From: Ancylobacter mangrovi
GTDB taxonomy: Bacteria; Pseudomonadota; Alphaproteobacteria; Rhizobiales; Xanthobacteraceae
Direction: 5' to 3'
Assembly: GCF_024752355.1 (NCBI RefSeq)
Contig: NZ_JANTHZ010000001.1
Location: forward strand, 434,001 to 498,000
DNA length: 64,000 nucleotides
The number at the start of each line of letters is the position of its first letter. The stretch's first letter is position 1. Below, piece by piece: positions 25,443 to 34,446 of the stretch. The notes below the pieces were generated by a model. The model was not told where the DNA came from. It was given only the letters and a program-made list of their open reading frames with translations, and did not search any database. A program made the position numbers and the translations under genes.

Positions 25443-25996
25443 AACACCCCCCGTGGAGATGCCGCGCCTGTTGTCGGCTCATTCTTCGCGCCGACAGCTT
25501 ATATCCAAATCGAACCCGCGAAAATCTCTAAACGTCCGGGTGAATACGAGCGCTATTACCGGACTTACCGGGCGGAGATCTCACCACGCCTCCAGCGTCC
25601 GCTACGGCAGATCGGGGCCATTCTCATCGCTGTCGCCGATATGTCTGCCTGTCCCGCCGCGCGTCGGCCAACCCCTTCCGGATAATCGGCTTCGGCGGAC
25701 GAAGCGGGCCGCCTCGCTCGGCAACCGGTGCGCTCGCATGCGGGCATCCGGACCGAGGCCGCGTGCGGATGGCTCCTGGAGATCGTCATGCGCGCCCGCA
25801 AGCACGCTGCCAGCCTCACGTGCCGCGCGGCGGGTCGATTCCCCAGGCTCTAACGAAGCCCAGACCGCATTCCAGGGATGGCAGGTGACTCGCCGCCCCT
25901 TGCGGCGTCGAGCGCGCGCGAAGGGGGCGTGGCGGGTGGGCCGTCGGGAAAGGGAGAAGGCGCCGCGACGATTCCCGCGAGGCCGGTCATTGTCAG
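25443..25996. other. Intergenic region, no supported gene
   Basis: 554 nt upstream of the arylsulfatase. Base composition is moderate near 25490-25560 (AT-richer, likely arylsulfatase promoter) and GC-rich beyond. Open frames here have poor composition, no Shine-Dalgarno and no recognisable motif. I see no structured RNA or repeat. Confidence 0.5.
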
Positions 25997-26206
25997 TCAG
26001 CGCTGCAGCCGGCGGAATTCTTCCATTCGTTCGCGCGTGTCAGGTGGCGGCGTCGGTCCTCTCGGGTCGACCGCACCGCCATTCATCTCAATCGCGACAG
26101 CCGGCCACAGGCGTTCCACCAGGGCAGGTATGTCCGCTTCCGCAACGCGGGCGCGTCGCAGGTCGAGCTCGCACTGAGCCCGAGCCCGCTGCTCGGATTT
26201 GTCCAT
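25997..26206 (-). CDS. Small hypothetical protein, 69 aa, related to the one at 26525
   Basis: Unknown function, soluble. The pattern RAQCELDLRRARVAEADIPALVERLWPAVAIEM aligns with TARALCAVDLQGVGYSGEELATLVDQYWPVIAAEI of the next gene: a shared cysteine, aspartate-leucine pair, LV..WP and A-E-I/M. This conservation between two adjacent frames is the main argument that both are coding. It has a Pro-rich stretch and a basic end. Confidence 0.5.
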   Translation of the reverse strand: MDKSEQRARAQCELDLRRARVAEADIPALVERLWPAVAIEMNGGAVDPRGPTPPPDTRERMEEFRRLQR

Positions 26207-26524
26207 TGTTTCAATCGAAGCGTTGCCGCCGGCGAGCGCCCGGCGTGGGTAGGTGAGCCCGATGCACGGCTACACGCCCGGCGGGCGCTTCGTCACGGGC
26301 ACGGCAATCGGCCGCTACCGCCCTCCGGGCCGCCGGCAGAACTGCCGGGCCGGGTCCGCCGCGTGGTCCCGATTGGAGGCGGGACGATCGATCACGGCCG
26401 GAAGAAACAACGTTAACACGATACCCGATGTCTGCCTAATGCCGGATGCGCGAGCGCACCTCGGCCCGGACATCGTATTCCGCCTCCCGGGCGTCGAAAG
26501 CCCGGACGGCGCAAGGGGCGGAGA
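26207..26524. other. Spacer between the two small paralogues, no supported gene
   Basis: 318 nt, mixed composition with an AT-richer patch near 26400-26440. No frame with good codon use, no hairpin with a U-run and no repeat was found. Confidence 0.45.
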
Positions 26525-26743
26525 TCATTGCGTCCGCACCACGTGGCGGTAGCGCTCGGTGAGGTGGTCGATCTCCTCCGCCGAGAACGGCCATTCGCCT
26601 TCGACGGTCTGTCCCTGGTAGATCTCGGCGGCGATAACCGGCCAGTACTGATCGACGAGAGTCGCCAGTTCCTCTCCCGAATAGCCCACGCCCTGCAAAT
26701 CGACCGCGCACAGGGCGCGGGCTGTCGCTTCAATCCTCTTCAT
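26525..26743 (-). CDS. Small hypothetical protein, 72 aa, paralogue of the one at 25997
   Basis: Soluble and acidic. It shares the spaced pattern A-C-x2-DL ... LV-x3-WPVIAAEI with its neighbour and then adds WPFSAEEIDHLTERYRHVV, a helical tail. It starts with ATG at 26743 and is followed upstream by an AT-rich promoter-like segment. No family recognised. Confidence 0.6.
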   Translation of the reverse strand: MKRIEATARALCAVDLQGVGYSGEELATLVDQYWPVIAAEIYQGQTVEGEWPFSAEEIDHLTERYRHVVRTQ

Positions 26744-26809
26744 TTCGTGAAGATTAATTCTTTCGTCGCACCCTCACTGCCCACTAGTGCGCATAAGGGC
26801 GGCGATATT

Positions 26810-27106
26810 CTACCGCCCGTCCTTTTCCCGCGAGAGCCGCTCGGGATGGAGCAGGCGGAACGTAAGTCCGGCCGGGGTGAGATCGCGAATCTCGATCGGC
26901 GCCGAGCGCTCGGAAGCCAGCACCAGCGTGGCGCGGCGCGCGGCGCGCGCCTCGATCATGATCGTCACCTCCGCCCGCAGCACGCCCTCGGCAAAGGAGG
27001 GGGCACCGGCCGTGTCGGGACGGCGCAGGGTGATCTCGTAATCGGCAGTCGAGGAAGCGAAGGCCGTGCGCAGCCATCCGCTCCCGGCCAGCACGGTGGT
27101 AGGCAT
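26810..27106 (-). CDS. Hypothetical protein, 98 aa
   Basis: Start taken at the ATG at 27106, after GGGAGA; the frame is open to 27274 but the added part is basic and unlike a normal N-terminus. The protein is a compact strand-rich sequence (DYEITLRRPD, VLRAEVTIMIEARAARRATLVL, IEIRDLTPAGLTFRLLHPE) that would fit a small beta-sandwich or PilZ-like fold. I cannot assign it to a family. Confidence 0.55.
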   Translation of the reverse strand: MPTTVLAGSGWLRTAFASSTADYEITLRRPDTAGAPSFAEGVLRAEVTIMIEARAARRATLVLASERSAPIEIRDLTPAGLTFRLLHPERLSREKDGR

Positions 27107-27361
27107 GGGATGTCTCCCGGAGACGGTCCCGATGGATTCGGGCCGATTTGTTTTCGTTTTGAAGAAGGCAAACGCGGGACCCTGGTCCTTGTTCCGGGCG
27201 CGCAGGACGAAATGAAAGTACCGCTCGCCGGCACGCGCGAGCCCTCGCCCGCGCTTTGGCCGCAAGGCGCGCATCGCCCGTTGCCGGGGGCTGGACGAAG
27301 GCCCGGCCGCCCCGCTCGAGCTTCGAGCCCGAAGATGGCGGGGCCGACCCTGCCGACCGCC

Positions 27362-27844
27362 TCAATAGGGCACGCGGTCGACCTTGTTCTTGTACTTCTT
27401 CCACACCTCGACCGCCTCGGGCTGCATGATCTGCACGCAGGTGATGGAGCGCTCGGCGGTGGGCTTGCGGAGCTCCTCGTAGATCATGCTGTCGTCGAAG
27501 TCGCCGTATTCCAGCGCGTCCGCATTGGTGGAGGCATAGAAGACGCGCTCGATGCCGGCCCAGTAGCAGGCCGCCATGCACATCGGGCAGGGTTCGGCGC
27601 TGGTGTAGAGCGTGGAGTTGGGCAGCTTGAAGCTGCCGACCTTCTTGCAGGCCTTGCGGATCGCTTCCATCTCGCCGTGCCAGGTCGGGTCGTTCTCGGC
27701 CACGACGCGGTTCGCGCCCTCGCCGATGATCTCGCCATCCTGCACGATGACGCAGCCGAACACCCCGCCGGCGCTGTCGACCAGCGCGGTCTTTTCGGAG
27801 AGCGCGATGGCCCGGCTCATGAACTTCTCGTCGTCGGCGGTCAT
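27362..27844 (-). CDS. Nucleoside deaminase (cytidine/guanine deaminase family)
   Basis: 160 aa from the ATG at 27844, with GAGGAA upstream. The zinc-binding motifs are present, WHGEMEAI (H and catalytic E) and SAEPCPMCMAACYWAG (two cysteines), as in GuaD/TadA-like enzymes. The C-terminal half (RVFYASTNADALEYGDFDD) is closer to guanine deaminases of the Bacillus GuaD type than to tRNA-specific TadA. It should deaminate a free base or nucleoside in the cytoplasm. Operon mates are not obvious. Confidence 0.9.
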   Translation of the reverse strand: MTADDEKFMSRAIALSEKTALVDSAGGVFGCVIVQDGEIIGEGANRVVAENDPTWHGEMEAIRKACKKVGSFKLPNSTLYTSAEPCPMCMAACYWAGIERVFYASTNADALEYGDFDDSMIYEELRKPTAERSITCVQIMQPEAVEVWKKYKNKVDRVPY

Positions 27845-27891
27845 TTCGGGTTCCTCGTTGACAGGGGTGCTGCACGTCCGCGCCGTGATCC

Positions 27892-28836
27892 TCACAGGAA
27901 CAGCAGCGACATCAAGCCCAGTTCGCCGGCATAGATCGTCAGCACCGCCGCCGCCCCCAGCGCCTCGATGCGCGCGCGGTGCCCTTCCGTGGGCCGCAGC
28001 CACCATCCCATGCCGGCGCGCGCCAGCCCGACCAGCGGCCAGGACACCAGCGCCACGCTGATCGCATTGCCGACGAAGGTCGCCACCGCGACGGGAAGAC
28101 CGGCCAGATGCGGGGCGAGGAAGCGGATCTCCAGCATCACCACCGGAAACAGCACCATCAGCACCAGCGCCGTCTGCTTCCATGCCGGGGCGCCGCCGGC
28201 CTGCGGGGAGAACCACTCGCCGAAGCCCGCCGCGAGGCGCCGGCTGTGCCAGTGCGACATGGCGGGGTCGGCCCGGCCGAGCAGCGCGCCGCGCTCGGGC
28301 GAGTTCATCCAGCCGTCGAGCGCGGCCGGCGTGTCGAAGCGGACCAGGGCGGTCCAGCAGGGGATTTCGGATGAGAGCGGGGCCTGCACGAGCGTGCCCA
28401 TATAGCCGGGAAAGCGCGCCTGCGCGGCCTGCATGGCCTCGCTCCAGCCGAGGAACTCGGCCTCACGCCCCGGGGCGACGGTGGTGGTGATGACCTCCGT
28501 CACCGCGGCGGCGGCGTGGAAGTCCGGGGCCGCCTCCTCGACGATCGGCACGTCACCGTCCTCGCCCATCGGCGCCAGGCCGGCGAGGAGCGCGACCCGG
28601 CCGGCATCGCCCATCCAGCCCTCGAGCGCGGCATGCGTGCGGAAGCGCTGGATCACCTGCCAGCGCGTCGCGCGGGCATAGGCGGGAATGAACTCGATGC
28701 TGAGGAAACCCTCGAAGGACGAGGCATGGCGCGCGAAGGCGGCCTGCCAGTCGGCGAACGGCGCCTCGGCGCCCTCGCGCAGCGCGACGCGGGTCGCCAC
28801 CGCGCTGACGGCAGCGCGCGCGAGCTCGGCCGTCAT
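27892..28836 (-). CDS. Tandem antibiotic-biosynthesis-monooxygenase (ABM) domains fused to membrane helices
   Basis: 314 aa from the ATG at 28836, behind a GGGGGAAGG Shine-Dalgarno. Two ferredoxin-like ABM repeats occupy about 8-100 (RFRTHAALEGWMGDAGR) and 110-205 (VRFDTPAALDGWMNSPERG). They are followed by about three hydrophobic segments (TALVLMVLFPVVMLEIRFLA, VAVATFVGNAISVALVSWPL, LGAAAVLTIYAGELGLMSLLFL). The repeats lie on the cytoplasmic side if the first helix points out. Function is unknown; ABM folds usually bind small aromatic or heme-derived molecules. Confidence 0.85.
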   Translation of the reverse strand: MTAELARAAVSAVATRVALREGAEAPFADWQAAFARHASSFEGFLSIEFIPAYARATRWQVIQRFRTHAALEGWMGDAGRVALLAGLAPMGEDGDVPIVEEAAPDFHAAAAVTEVITTTVAPGREAEFLGWSEAMQAAQARFPGYMGTLVQAPLSSEIPCWTALVRFDTPAALDGWMNSPERGALLGRADPAMSHWHSRRLAAGFGEWFSPQAGGAPAWKQTALVLMVLFPVVMLEIRFLAPHLAGLPVAVATFVGNAISVALVSWPLVGLARAGMGWWLRPTEGHRARIEALGAAAVLTIYAGELGLMSLLFL

Positions 28837-28969
28837 CCACCTTCCCCCCGCCCCCGGCAACGGCGTCGCCGCGCGCGTCATAGTGCTGGAGAAAGGCCTC
28901 ATCCCGCAATGGCCTTGTCGGCCGCGGGCGGACGTTTCACACAGAAGGCAAGGCACCCTCCCGACATGG

Positions 28970-28997
28970 CTGGAGCCCGGCGGGAACCGGGCTCCAG
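28970..28997 (-). terminator. Hairpin downstream of the BA14K gene
   Basis: CTGGAGCCCGG (28970-28980) and CCGGGCTCCAG (28987-28997) form a perfect 11-bp stem with a 6-nt loop. It lies 31 nt after the BA14K stop in the direction of transcription. There is no U-run, so it may be a transcript-stabilising hairpin rather than an intrinsic terminator. Confidence 0.5.
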
Positions 28998-29028
28998 TGT
29001 CACGTCAATGACGGGTTCGGGCGATCGC

Positions 29029-29490
29029 TCAGTAGGGCGAGACGCACTGCTGGCGCGGCCCGTTATAGGGCTGGAACGTGTTGTCCGAGACCCGGTAGGA
29101 GCGATAGCGGTTCTCACACCACGCGATGTGCGCATTGCCGCCGCTGGGCGCCGCATAGCGCGGGGCCGCAGCCGCCGCACCGAGCGCCCCGCCGATCACC
29201 GCACCGGCGGCGAAGGCGCCGGCCGGGTACCACCAGCCATTATAGCTGCGGTAGCCGGGACGGTAGTAGTTGTACCCGCGATATCCGTTATAATAATGAC
29301 GGCCGCCGTGGTAGTAATAGCCACGCCCCCGGTGAGGACCGGGAGGGCCGTAGCGTACCGCTCGGACCTTTTCGATCTGGGAAGCGGGTGCCGCAACGGC
29401 ATTCAAGCCGAACGATGCCGCGGATGCAGGAGCTAGACTTGACGTAACGGCAATCACGCCAGTCGTCAGCGCAATCATGATCTTCTTCAT
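29029..29490 (-). CDS. BA14K family protein (secreted, Gly/Tyr-rich)
   Basis: 153 aa from the ATG at 29490, behind GGAGG. Signal peptide, then a Tyr/Gly/Arg-rich region ([20 protein letters not shown]), then a Gly/Ala membrane-like segment [19 protein letters not shown] and the family-defining C-terminal [20 protein letters not shown] with terminal QQCVSPY. BA14K proteins are cell-surface proteins of rhizobia and Brucella with lectin-like or immunoreactive behaviour. The two C-terminal cysteines may form a disulfide. Confidence 0.9.
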   Translation of the reverse strand: MKKIMIALTTGVIAVTSSLAPASAASFGLNAVAAPASQIEKVRAVRYGPPGPHRGRGYYYHGGRHYYNGYRGYNYYRPGYRSYNGWWYPAGAFAAGAVIGGALGAAAAAPRYAAPSGGNAHIAWCENRYRSYRVSDNTFQPYNGPRQQCVSPY

Positions 29491-29688
29491 TGTATTAAAC
29501 CTCCGAAGATACGACCCATGCTTTAAGGCTACCGAGGTGCAGATGAATGCGGCCTGAATGGATTCTGTTCGAGTCATGGCGGGTCGTTTGCCGGTCTTCG
29601 CAAGATAACTCCGCAAGGGGCCCGTCGGTTTCATCACGGCTTCACCAAGTCCCGACACGGTCGGTGTGAGTGCCCGGAGCAAGACAAT

Positions 29689-30543
29689 ATGCGCATTTCC
29701 ATCGTCATCCCTGCCCTCAACGAAGCCGGCAACATCGGCCGGCTGGTCAGCGAGACGTTCCAGACCGTGCCGGCGGACCAGCTCGGCGAGATCATCGTCG
29801 TCGACGACTGCAGCGACGACGGCACCGGCGCCGAGGTGAAGGCGCTCGCCGCGACCCGCGACGGGCTGCGCTACCTGCGCCACGCCAGCCGCGCCGGGCA
29901 GAGCGCGGCGCTGCGCACCGGCATCCTCGCGGCGCGTTTCCCGGTCATCGCCACCATGGACGGCGACGGGCAGAACGATCCGGCCGACATTCCTGCCCTG
30001 CTCGCCCGCCTCGCCGCGCCCGGCACCGATGGCCCGGCGCTGGTGGGGGGCATCCGCGCCAAGCGCCGGGCCACCGGCTCGCGGCGCGTCGCCTCGCTGC
30101 TCGCCAACCGGCTGCGGGACTTCCTGCTCAAGGACGACTGCCCGGACACGGGCTGCGGCATCAAGGTGTTCTGGCGCGAGGCCTTCCTGCGCCTGCCCTT
30201 CTTCTCCGGCATGCACCGCTACCTGCCGGCGCTGTTCATCAGCTACGGGCGCGAGGTCGCCTATGCGCCGGTCGGCGACCGGCCCCGGCTCGCGGGGCAG
30301 TCGAAATACACAAATCTCGGCCGCGCCCTGATCGGCATCTACGACCTCGTCGGCGTATCCTGGCTCAGGAAGCGCACCATCGTCCCGCTGATCGCCGAGG
30401 ACAGCGGCGCGGCGATCCCGCTCAGGAATGGCGCCGCCCAGCCGAATGACGGCCACGAGACCGCCGGGAGCGACACCCGCGCCAGCAGCAGCAGGACGGC
30501 GGCGAGCACGGACGATGCCGCCGCGCCCACCGGCACGAGCTGA
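29689..30543 (+). CDS. Glycosyltransferase family 2 (DPM1-like, polyprenyl-phosphate sugar transferase)
   Basis: 284 aa. The GT2 start [20 protein letters not shown], the metal motif [11 protein letters not shown] and [20 protein letters not shown] are typical of enzymes that load a sugar on undecaprenyl phosphate. This is the donor type used by ArnT-like GT39 enzymes, one of which lies just downstream on the other strand. The catalytic fold ends near residue 240; the last 45 residues are low-complexity (Ser/Ala/Thr) and lie antisense to the 3' end of the PAP2 gene, overlapping it by 205 nt. Confidence 0.88.
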   Translation: MRISIVIPALNEAGNIGRLVSETFQTVPADQLGEIIVVDDCSDDGTGAEVKALAATRDGLRYLRHASRAGQSAALRTGILAARFPVIATMDGDGQNDPADIPALLARLAAPGTDGPALVGGIRAKRRATGSRRVASLLANRLRDFLLKDDCPDTGCGIKVFWREAFLRLPFFSGMHRYLPALFISYGREVAYAPVGDRPRLAGQSKYTNLGRALIGIYDLVGVSWLRKRTIVPLIAEDSGAAIPLRNGAAQPNDGHETAGSDTRASSSRTAASTDDAAAPTGTS

Positions 30544-31394
30544 GCGCCCAGCGCCGCTCCGCCGCGCTCCAGGCCCCGGCCGACGCCGGAGAGCAGCGCG
30601 GCGAGCGCCCGCGCATGGGCGGACCTGTTCGCCCGCCATTCCAGCCCGATCCGCGTCAGCTCGGCCTCCAGCCGCTCATTGGAGAAGAGCCCGGCGTGGT
30701 CCTCGTGGAAGATCCGCCGCAGCGCGACCGCGAGCGTCAGCGTCAGGCCGATCGAGATGGTGATGTCGGACATGAAATGGGCGCCGGCCACCACCCGGTT
30801 CATCGACACCACGGCGACGGCGACGACCAGCATCGCTCCCACCGGGCGGCGCCAGGGGCGCGGCGCGTAGAGCGCGAGCGGCAGCAGGCAGGTGGCGATC
30901 GCCGCCTCGCCGGAGACGAAGGAGCGGTTCACGAACAGGTGCTGGCCCATCGACCAGGCGTCGACGAAGGACAGGTCGCCGCCGAAATCGGCGACGTTCT
31001 TCGGTCGCGGCCGGCCCCAGAAGGTCTTCAGCACGCCGTTCACCAGCAGCGCCGGGCCGAGCAGGTAGAGGCTGACGAAATAGAGCGAGAAGCGCGGGGG
31101 GAACAGGCACGGGCGCAGCGGATAGACCAGCTTCATCCCCAGCCCGATGCCGAGCACCGCCACGAAGCCGACCGAAAGGTCGCTGGCCGCCGAGCGCAAT
31201 TCGCGCAGCAGGCCGATATGGGCGAGCGGGAAGCCCTCGCCGGGAACGTAGAACTGCCGCGTGACCGTGAGGTCGACGCAGGGCGCGATGATGAACAGCG
31301 CCGAGAGGCCGATGGTGAGATAGAAGACGACCAGCGCCGTGTTGTCGCGACAGAAGTCGTGGACAGCCCCCACGACCGCCTTCAGCACGCTCAT
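30339..31394 (-). CDS. PAP2 family membrane phosphatase
   Basis: 351 aa from the ATG at 31394, behind GGAGAGG. About six or seven membrane helices. Phosphatase motifs are [15 protein letters not shown] (the central His of the usual PSGH is Glu, as in some LpxE-related proteins) and [12 protein letters not shown]. It probably dephosphorylates lipid A, undecaprenyl-diphosphate or another lipid at the periplasmic face. It is followed after 156 nt by a LAB_N gene upstream in the same orientation. A C-terminal extension after the fold gives the 205-nt convergent overlap with the GT2 gene. Confidence 0.85.
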   Translation of the reverse strand: MSVLKAVVGAVHDFCRDNTALVVFYLTIGLSALFIIAPCVDLTVTRQFYVPGEGFPLAHIGLLRELRSAASDLSVGFVAVLGIGLGMKLVYPLRPCLFPPRFSLYFVSLYLLGPALLVNGVLKTFWGRPRPKNVADFGGDLSFVDAWSMGQHLFVNRSFVSGEAAIATCLLPLALYAPRPWRRPVGAMLVVAVAVVSMNRVVAGAHFMSDITISIGLTLTLAVALRRIFHEDHAGLFSNERLEAELTRIGLEWRANRSAHARALAALLSGVGRGLERGGAALGAQLVPVGAAASSVLAAVLLLLARVSLPAVSWPSFGWAAPFLSGIAAPLSSAISGTMVRFLSQDTPTRS

Positions 31395-31550
31395 CCCGCC
31401 TCTCCGCACAGCCGCCCGACCCGGGGCCAGAGAAGGGCATGCGGATGAAGCGCCGATGAAAGATGGATGAAGCGGGGATAAAGGCCGGGGTTTTCCCCCG
31501 GGCGCGTCATTCGTGTCGCAGCGCGCTCCGGATCGGCAGCCTTGCGGGAA

Positions 31551-31865
31551 TCAAATGCCGGGTTCGGCGCCGGCTTCCTCGACGGTGCGGCCGGCGCGCT
31601 CGCGCAGCACGAAATAGATGTTGCGGGCATAGATCAGCAGGCCCGCTGCCTGCCCGACCATGAACACCGGGTCGCGGCGGTAGATGGCGTAGGCGAGCAG
31701 CGTCAGCCCGCCCGCGAGCGAGAAGCCCCAGAATGCGACCGGCACCACCGAGCGCCGCGCCCGCTCGCTGGCAATCCATTGCACCAGGAAGCGCATGGTG
31801 AACATGGCCTGGCCGAGAAAGCCGATCAGCAGCCACGGCGTGAGGGAAAGCGACATGATGCTCAC
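31551..31865 (-). CDS. Lipid-A-disaccharide synthase N-terminal domain protein (LAB_N)
   Basis: 104 aa starting at GTG 31865, overlapping the preceding stop as GTGA; an ATG at 31856 is equally plausible. Three membrane helices (LTPWLLIGFLGQAMFTMRFL, FWGFSLAGGLTLLAYAIY, VFMVGQAAGLLIYARNIYFV) and the QW.ASER motif match the LAB_N domain that also occurs fused to GT39/GT2 proteins. It probably serves as a small membrane partner of the ArnT-like enzyme encoded immediately before it. Confidence 0.88.
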   Translation of the reverse strand: MSIMSLSLTPWLLIGFLGQAMFTMRFLVQWIASERARRSVVPVAFWGFSLAGGLTLLAYAIYRRDPVFMVGQAAGLLIYARNIYFVLRERAGRTVEEAGAEPGI

Positions 31866-33604
31866 GGCCCTTTCGTGCCGGCGCCGTCGGGCGCGACGAG
31901 AAGATCGAGTGTCAGAAGGCGGCCATTGCCGAGATTGAGGCCCTTCACCGTGTCGAGCGTGCGGGCGGCGTGGCCGAGCTCGGCGAGCCGCGCGTCGAAG
32001 CCCGGGCGCTGGCGCTCATCCACCACCGCCACCCGACAGCCGGGCCCGGCGAGGAAGTCCGCCGCCTGGGCGCCGCCGCCGGTCTGCGTGCCGGTGCCGA
32101 TATCGAACAGCAGGCTCGCCTCGGAGAAGCCCGCCACCATCACCTGCGGATCGGGGCAGGCGACGTCGGCGGCGATGGCGGCGGCGAGGCGCGGCGAGGT
32201 CCACAGCAGGTCGAGCCGGGGCGCCACCACGCCGAAGCCGAGCGTGTAGAGCACGATCGCCTGCGCCAGCAGCACGCGGTAGGCGCTCGCCATGCCGGCG
32301 CGAACGGCCTGCCAGATCACGATCGCGCCGATCGCCGCGGCGAGGATGGCGAGCACCACCGCCTCAGCCGGCACGCGCGATTCGAACCAGTAGAACGCCG
32401 CCGCCAGCGCGAGGCCGGACACGATTCCCCCCACCGCTGCCATCACCACCAGCGTGCGCATCCACCAGGACGGCCGGTCGAGCCGGCCGGAGGCGAGAGC
32501 CGCCCCGGCGAGCAGCGCGATCGCCGGGTAGGCCGGCAGCGTGTAGTGCGGCAGCTTGGTCGCGGTCAGCTCGAACACGATCCAGAACGGCACGATCCAG
32601 GCGAGGCAGAAACGCACCGCCGGTTCGCCCCGGTTGGCCCACACCCACGGAATCGCCGAGACGGCGAGCGCAGCGCCGGGCCAGAAGATGACGAGGAAGG
32701 CGGCGAGATGCGCGCCCGGCGGTGCGCCATGCGATTCCTGCCCGGCCGCGACCTTGCCCAGCAGGTCCTTGCCGATGGCCTCGTGGAAGAAGTCGGCGCC
32801 CGAATGCGCGGCGATGGCGATCAGCCACGGCAGCACGATGGCGAGCATCAACGGCACGCCGACCAGCGGGCGCAGCCCCTTCAGCCAGCGCCAGTCGCGG
32901 TCCCACAGCGAGACGCCGATGGCGGTGAAGGCGGCCAGCATCGGCGCGATCGGCCCCTTGATCAGGATCGACGCGCCCATCGCGCCCCAGAACAGCAGCG
33001 GCCAGCCGAGGGCGAGCCGTTCACCCCGAGCCAGATAGAGCCGCGCCAGCACGAACTGGCCGGCGAGCGCGCAGGCGAGCAGCGTCGCGTCGGTCTTGGC
33101 GAGGCGCGATTCGCCGCCGAGCACGATGCAGGCCGCGAGCAGGCTCGCGCCCCAGAAGGCGGCGCGGGCCCCGAACAGCCGCAGCCCGACCGCATGGGTC
33201 AGCAGCACGGCGAGGCAGGCGGCCAGCAGCGAGGGGATGCGGTAGGCCCAGATCGGCGCCTGCGCGCCCATGCCGGTCATCTCCACCGCCGCCGCCTGCA
33301 GCCAGTAGATGCCGATCGGCTTCTTGTAGCGCGGCTCGTCGCCGAGGCGCGGCGTGATGAAGTCGCCGCTCTCCACCATCTGGCGCGTCGCCTGGGCGAA
33401 GCGCGCCTCGTCGCGGTCGATCACCGGAAGGGTGAAGAAGCCCGGCAGCACGCAGGCGAGGAAGAACAGCACCAGCAGCAGCCGGGCGCGCCAGACATGC
33501 GCCTCCTCGTCCACCCGGATCGCCGACGGCACGCGCCCGCGTGCCCGCGCCTCATCCGCGCGCGGACCGGACTCACGCGCCCCAAGCTGCGCAGCTTCGC
33601 TCAT
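31862..33604 (-). CDS. ArnT-like glycosyltransferase family 39 protein
   Basis: 580 aa from the ATG at 33604. A hydrophilic N-terminus (about 40 aa) precedes the first membrane helix. PVIDRDEARFAQATRQMVESG carries the paired acidic residues of GT39/ArnT enzymes, and GDEPRYKKPIGIYWLQ is typical. About 11-12 helices and a C-terminal periplasmic domain follow. It transfers a sugar from an undecaprenyl-phosphate donor to lipid A or another envelope acceptor. It overlaps the LAB_N gene by 4 nt. The GT2, PAP2, LAB_N and ArnT-like set make a lipid-modification cluster. Confidence 0.9.
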   Translation of the reverse strand: MSEAAQLGARESGPRADEARARGRVPSAIRVDEEAHVWRARLLLVLFFLACVLPGFFTLPVIDRDEARFAQATRQMVESGDFITPRLGDEPRYKKPIGIYWLQAAAVEMTGMGAQAPIWAYRIPSLLAACLAVLLTHAVGLRLFGARAAFWGASLLAACIVLGGESRLAKTDATLLACALAGQFVLARLYLARGERLALGWPLLFWGAMGASILIKGPIAPMLAAFTAIGVSLWDRDWRWLKGLRPLVGVPLMLAIVLPWLIAIAAHSGADFFHEAIGKDLLGKVAAGQESHGAPPGAHLAAFLVIFWPGAALAVSAIPWVWANRGEPAVRFCLAWIVPFWIVFELTATKLPHYTLPAYPAIALLAGAALASGRLDRPSWWMRTLVVMAAVGGIVSGLALAAAFYWFESRVPAEAVVLAILAAAIGAIVIWQAVRAGMASAYRVLLAQAIVLYTLGFGVVAPRLDLLWTSPRLAAAIAADVACPDPQVMVAGFSEASLLFDIGTGTQTGGGAQAADFLAGPGCRVAVVDERQRPGFDARLAELGHAARTLDTVKGLNLGNGRLLTLDLLVAPDGAGTKGP

Positions 33605-33793
33605 TGCCTCTGCGACCCCGAAAGCCCTTCGCGCACTTGTCCGCCCCACCGGCGCGCAGTCTAACCGACAAAGGGCTTCCTTGCTGGCTTCGCGTGACCA
33701 CGGTGTGACCGCCGCGCGGCACAAACGCGGCGGAGACCGCGGCACCGCCCCGCAGGCCGGCGCCGCAGTCGCCCGAATTGAGTGCGGCGCGCG

Positions 33794-34231
33794 TCAGTCG
33801 GCGCCGGGATCCGCCGTGAAGCCGGCCGCCGCGATGCCCGCGCTCGCCGCCGCTTCGTCATTGTCGGAGGTGTCGCCGGAAATGCCGACCGCGCCGAGCA
33901 GCGCACCGCCGGCGTCGCGGATCAGCACCCCGCCCGGCACCGGCACCAGCGCGCCGCCGGCGACATGGCTCACGGCCGCCACGAAGAAGGCCTGCTCCTT
34001 GGCGCGCTTGAAGATCGAGCGCGAGCCCATGCCGAGCGAGAGCGCGCCGAAGGCCTTGCCGTGGGCGACCTCGAAGCGCTTGAGGCTGGTGCCGTCCTCC
34101 GCGGCGGCCGCCTTCACCGCGCCGCGCGCGTCCAGCACGACCACGGCCATGGGCTTGAAGTTGCCCTTTCGGCAGTGGTCCAGGGCGGTGGAAAGAATGG
34201 TCTGGGCGGCGGCGAGGCTGAGGTCAGACAT
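33794..34231 (-). CDS. GlcG/HbpS family heme- or cofactor-binding protein
   Basis: 145 aa. LTLAAAQ-like N-terminus, then MAVVVLDARGAVKAAAAEDG, GALVPVPGGVLIRDAGGALLGAVGISGDTSDNDEA, all typical of the HbpS/GlcG fold. Such proteins are octameric and some bind heme; GlcG genes occur in glycolate operons. No signal peptide is visible. It is divergent from the TRAP dctP gene, and site A of the shared 15-bp motif lies between them, so both may be under the same FadR-type control. Confidence 0.9.
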   Translation of the reverse strand: MSDLSLAAAQTILSTALDHCRKGNFKPMAVVVLDARGAVKAAAAEDGTSLKRFEVAHGKAFGALSLGMGSRSIFKRAKEQAFFVAAVSHVAGGALVPVPGGVLIRDAGGALLGAVGISGDTSDNDEAAASAGIAAAGFTADPGAD

Positions 34232-34325
34232 GCTTTTTTCCTATCTCGGCAGGCGTCGTTGAGGGCCCCGAATGTCTCTTTCGTCCCTCATGCGTCAAGT
34301 CTCGCCTTGCCTTCCGCGCGGATTT

Positions 34326-34350
34326 TTGCATTCATAATTAGTAGTGCGGA
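34326..34350. promoter_or_regulatory. Site A of a shared FadR-type operator motif (GlcG-like / dctP divergent promoter)
   Basis: TTGCATTCATAATTA at 34326-34340 is 13-14 of 15 identical to sites B and C. It lies 95 nt from the GlcG-like start and 97 nt from dctP, so it can serve both directions. The second half-site (GTGCGG, 34344-34349) is degenerate. Confidence 0.7.
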
Positions 34351-34446
34351 ATGAGCGTCACCGTCCCGAGGGGATTCACGCCGTCCACGCCACACAACGA
34401 GACCGGAGGAAATCCGGCCCGTCGAGGAAACCAAGAGGAGCTTGTC

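Noticed and set aside
23214..25685. An 823-codon plus-strand frame opposite the arylsulfatase
   Set aside because: Arg/Val/Asp-biased shadow of a gene with full sulfatase motifs; no Shine-Dalgarno and no recognisable domain.
31970..33664. A long plus-strand frame opposite the ArnT-like gene
   Set aside because: Low-complexity Arg/Glu/Gln/His sequence, the mirror of membrane-helix codons; no family resemblance.
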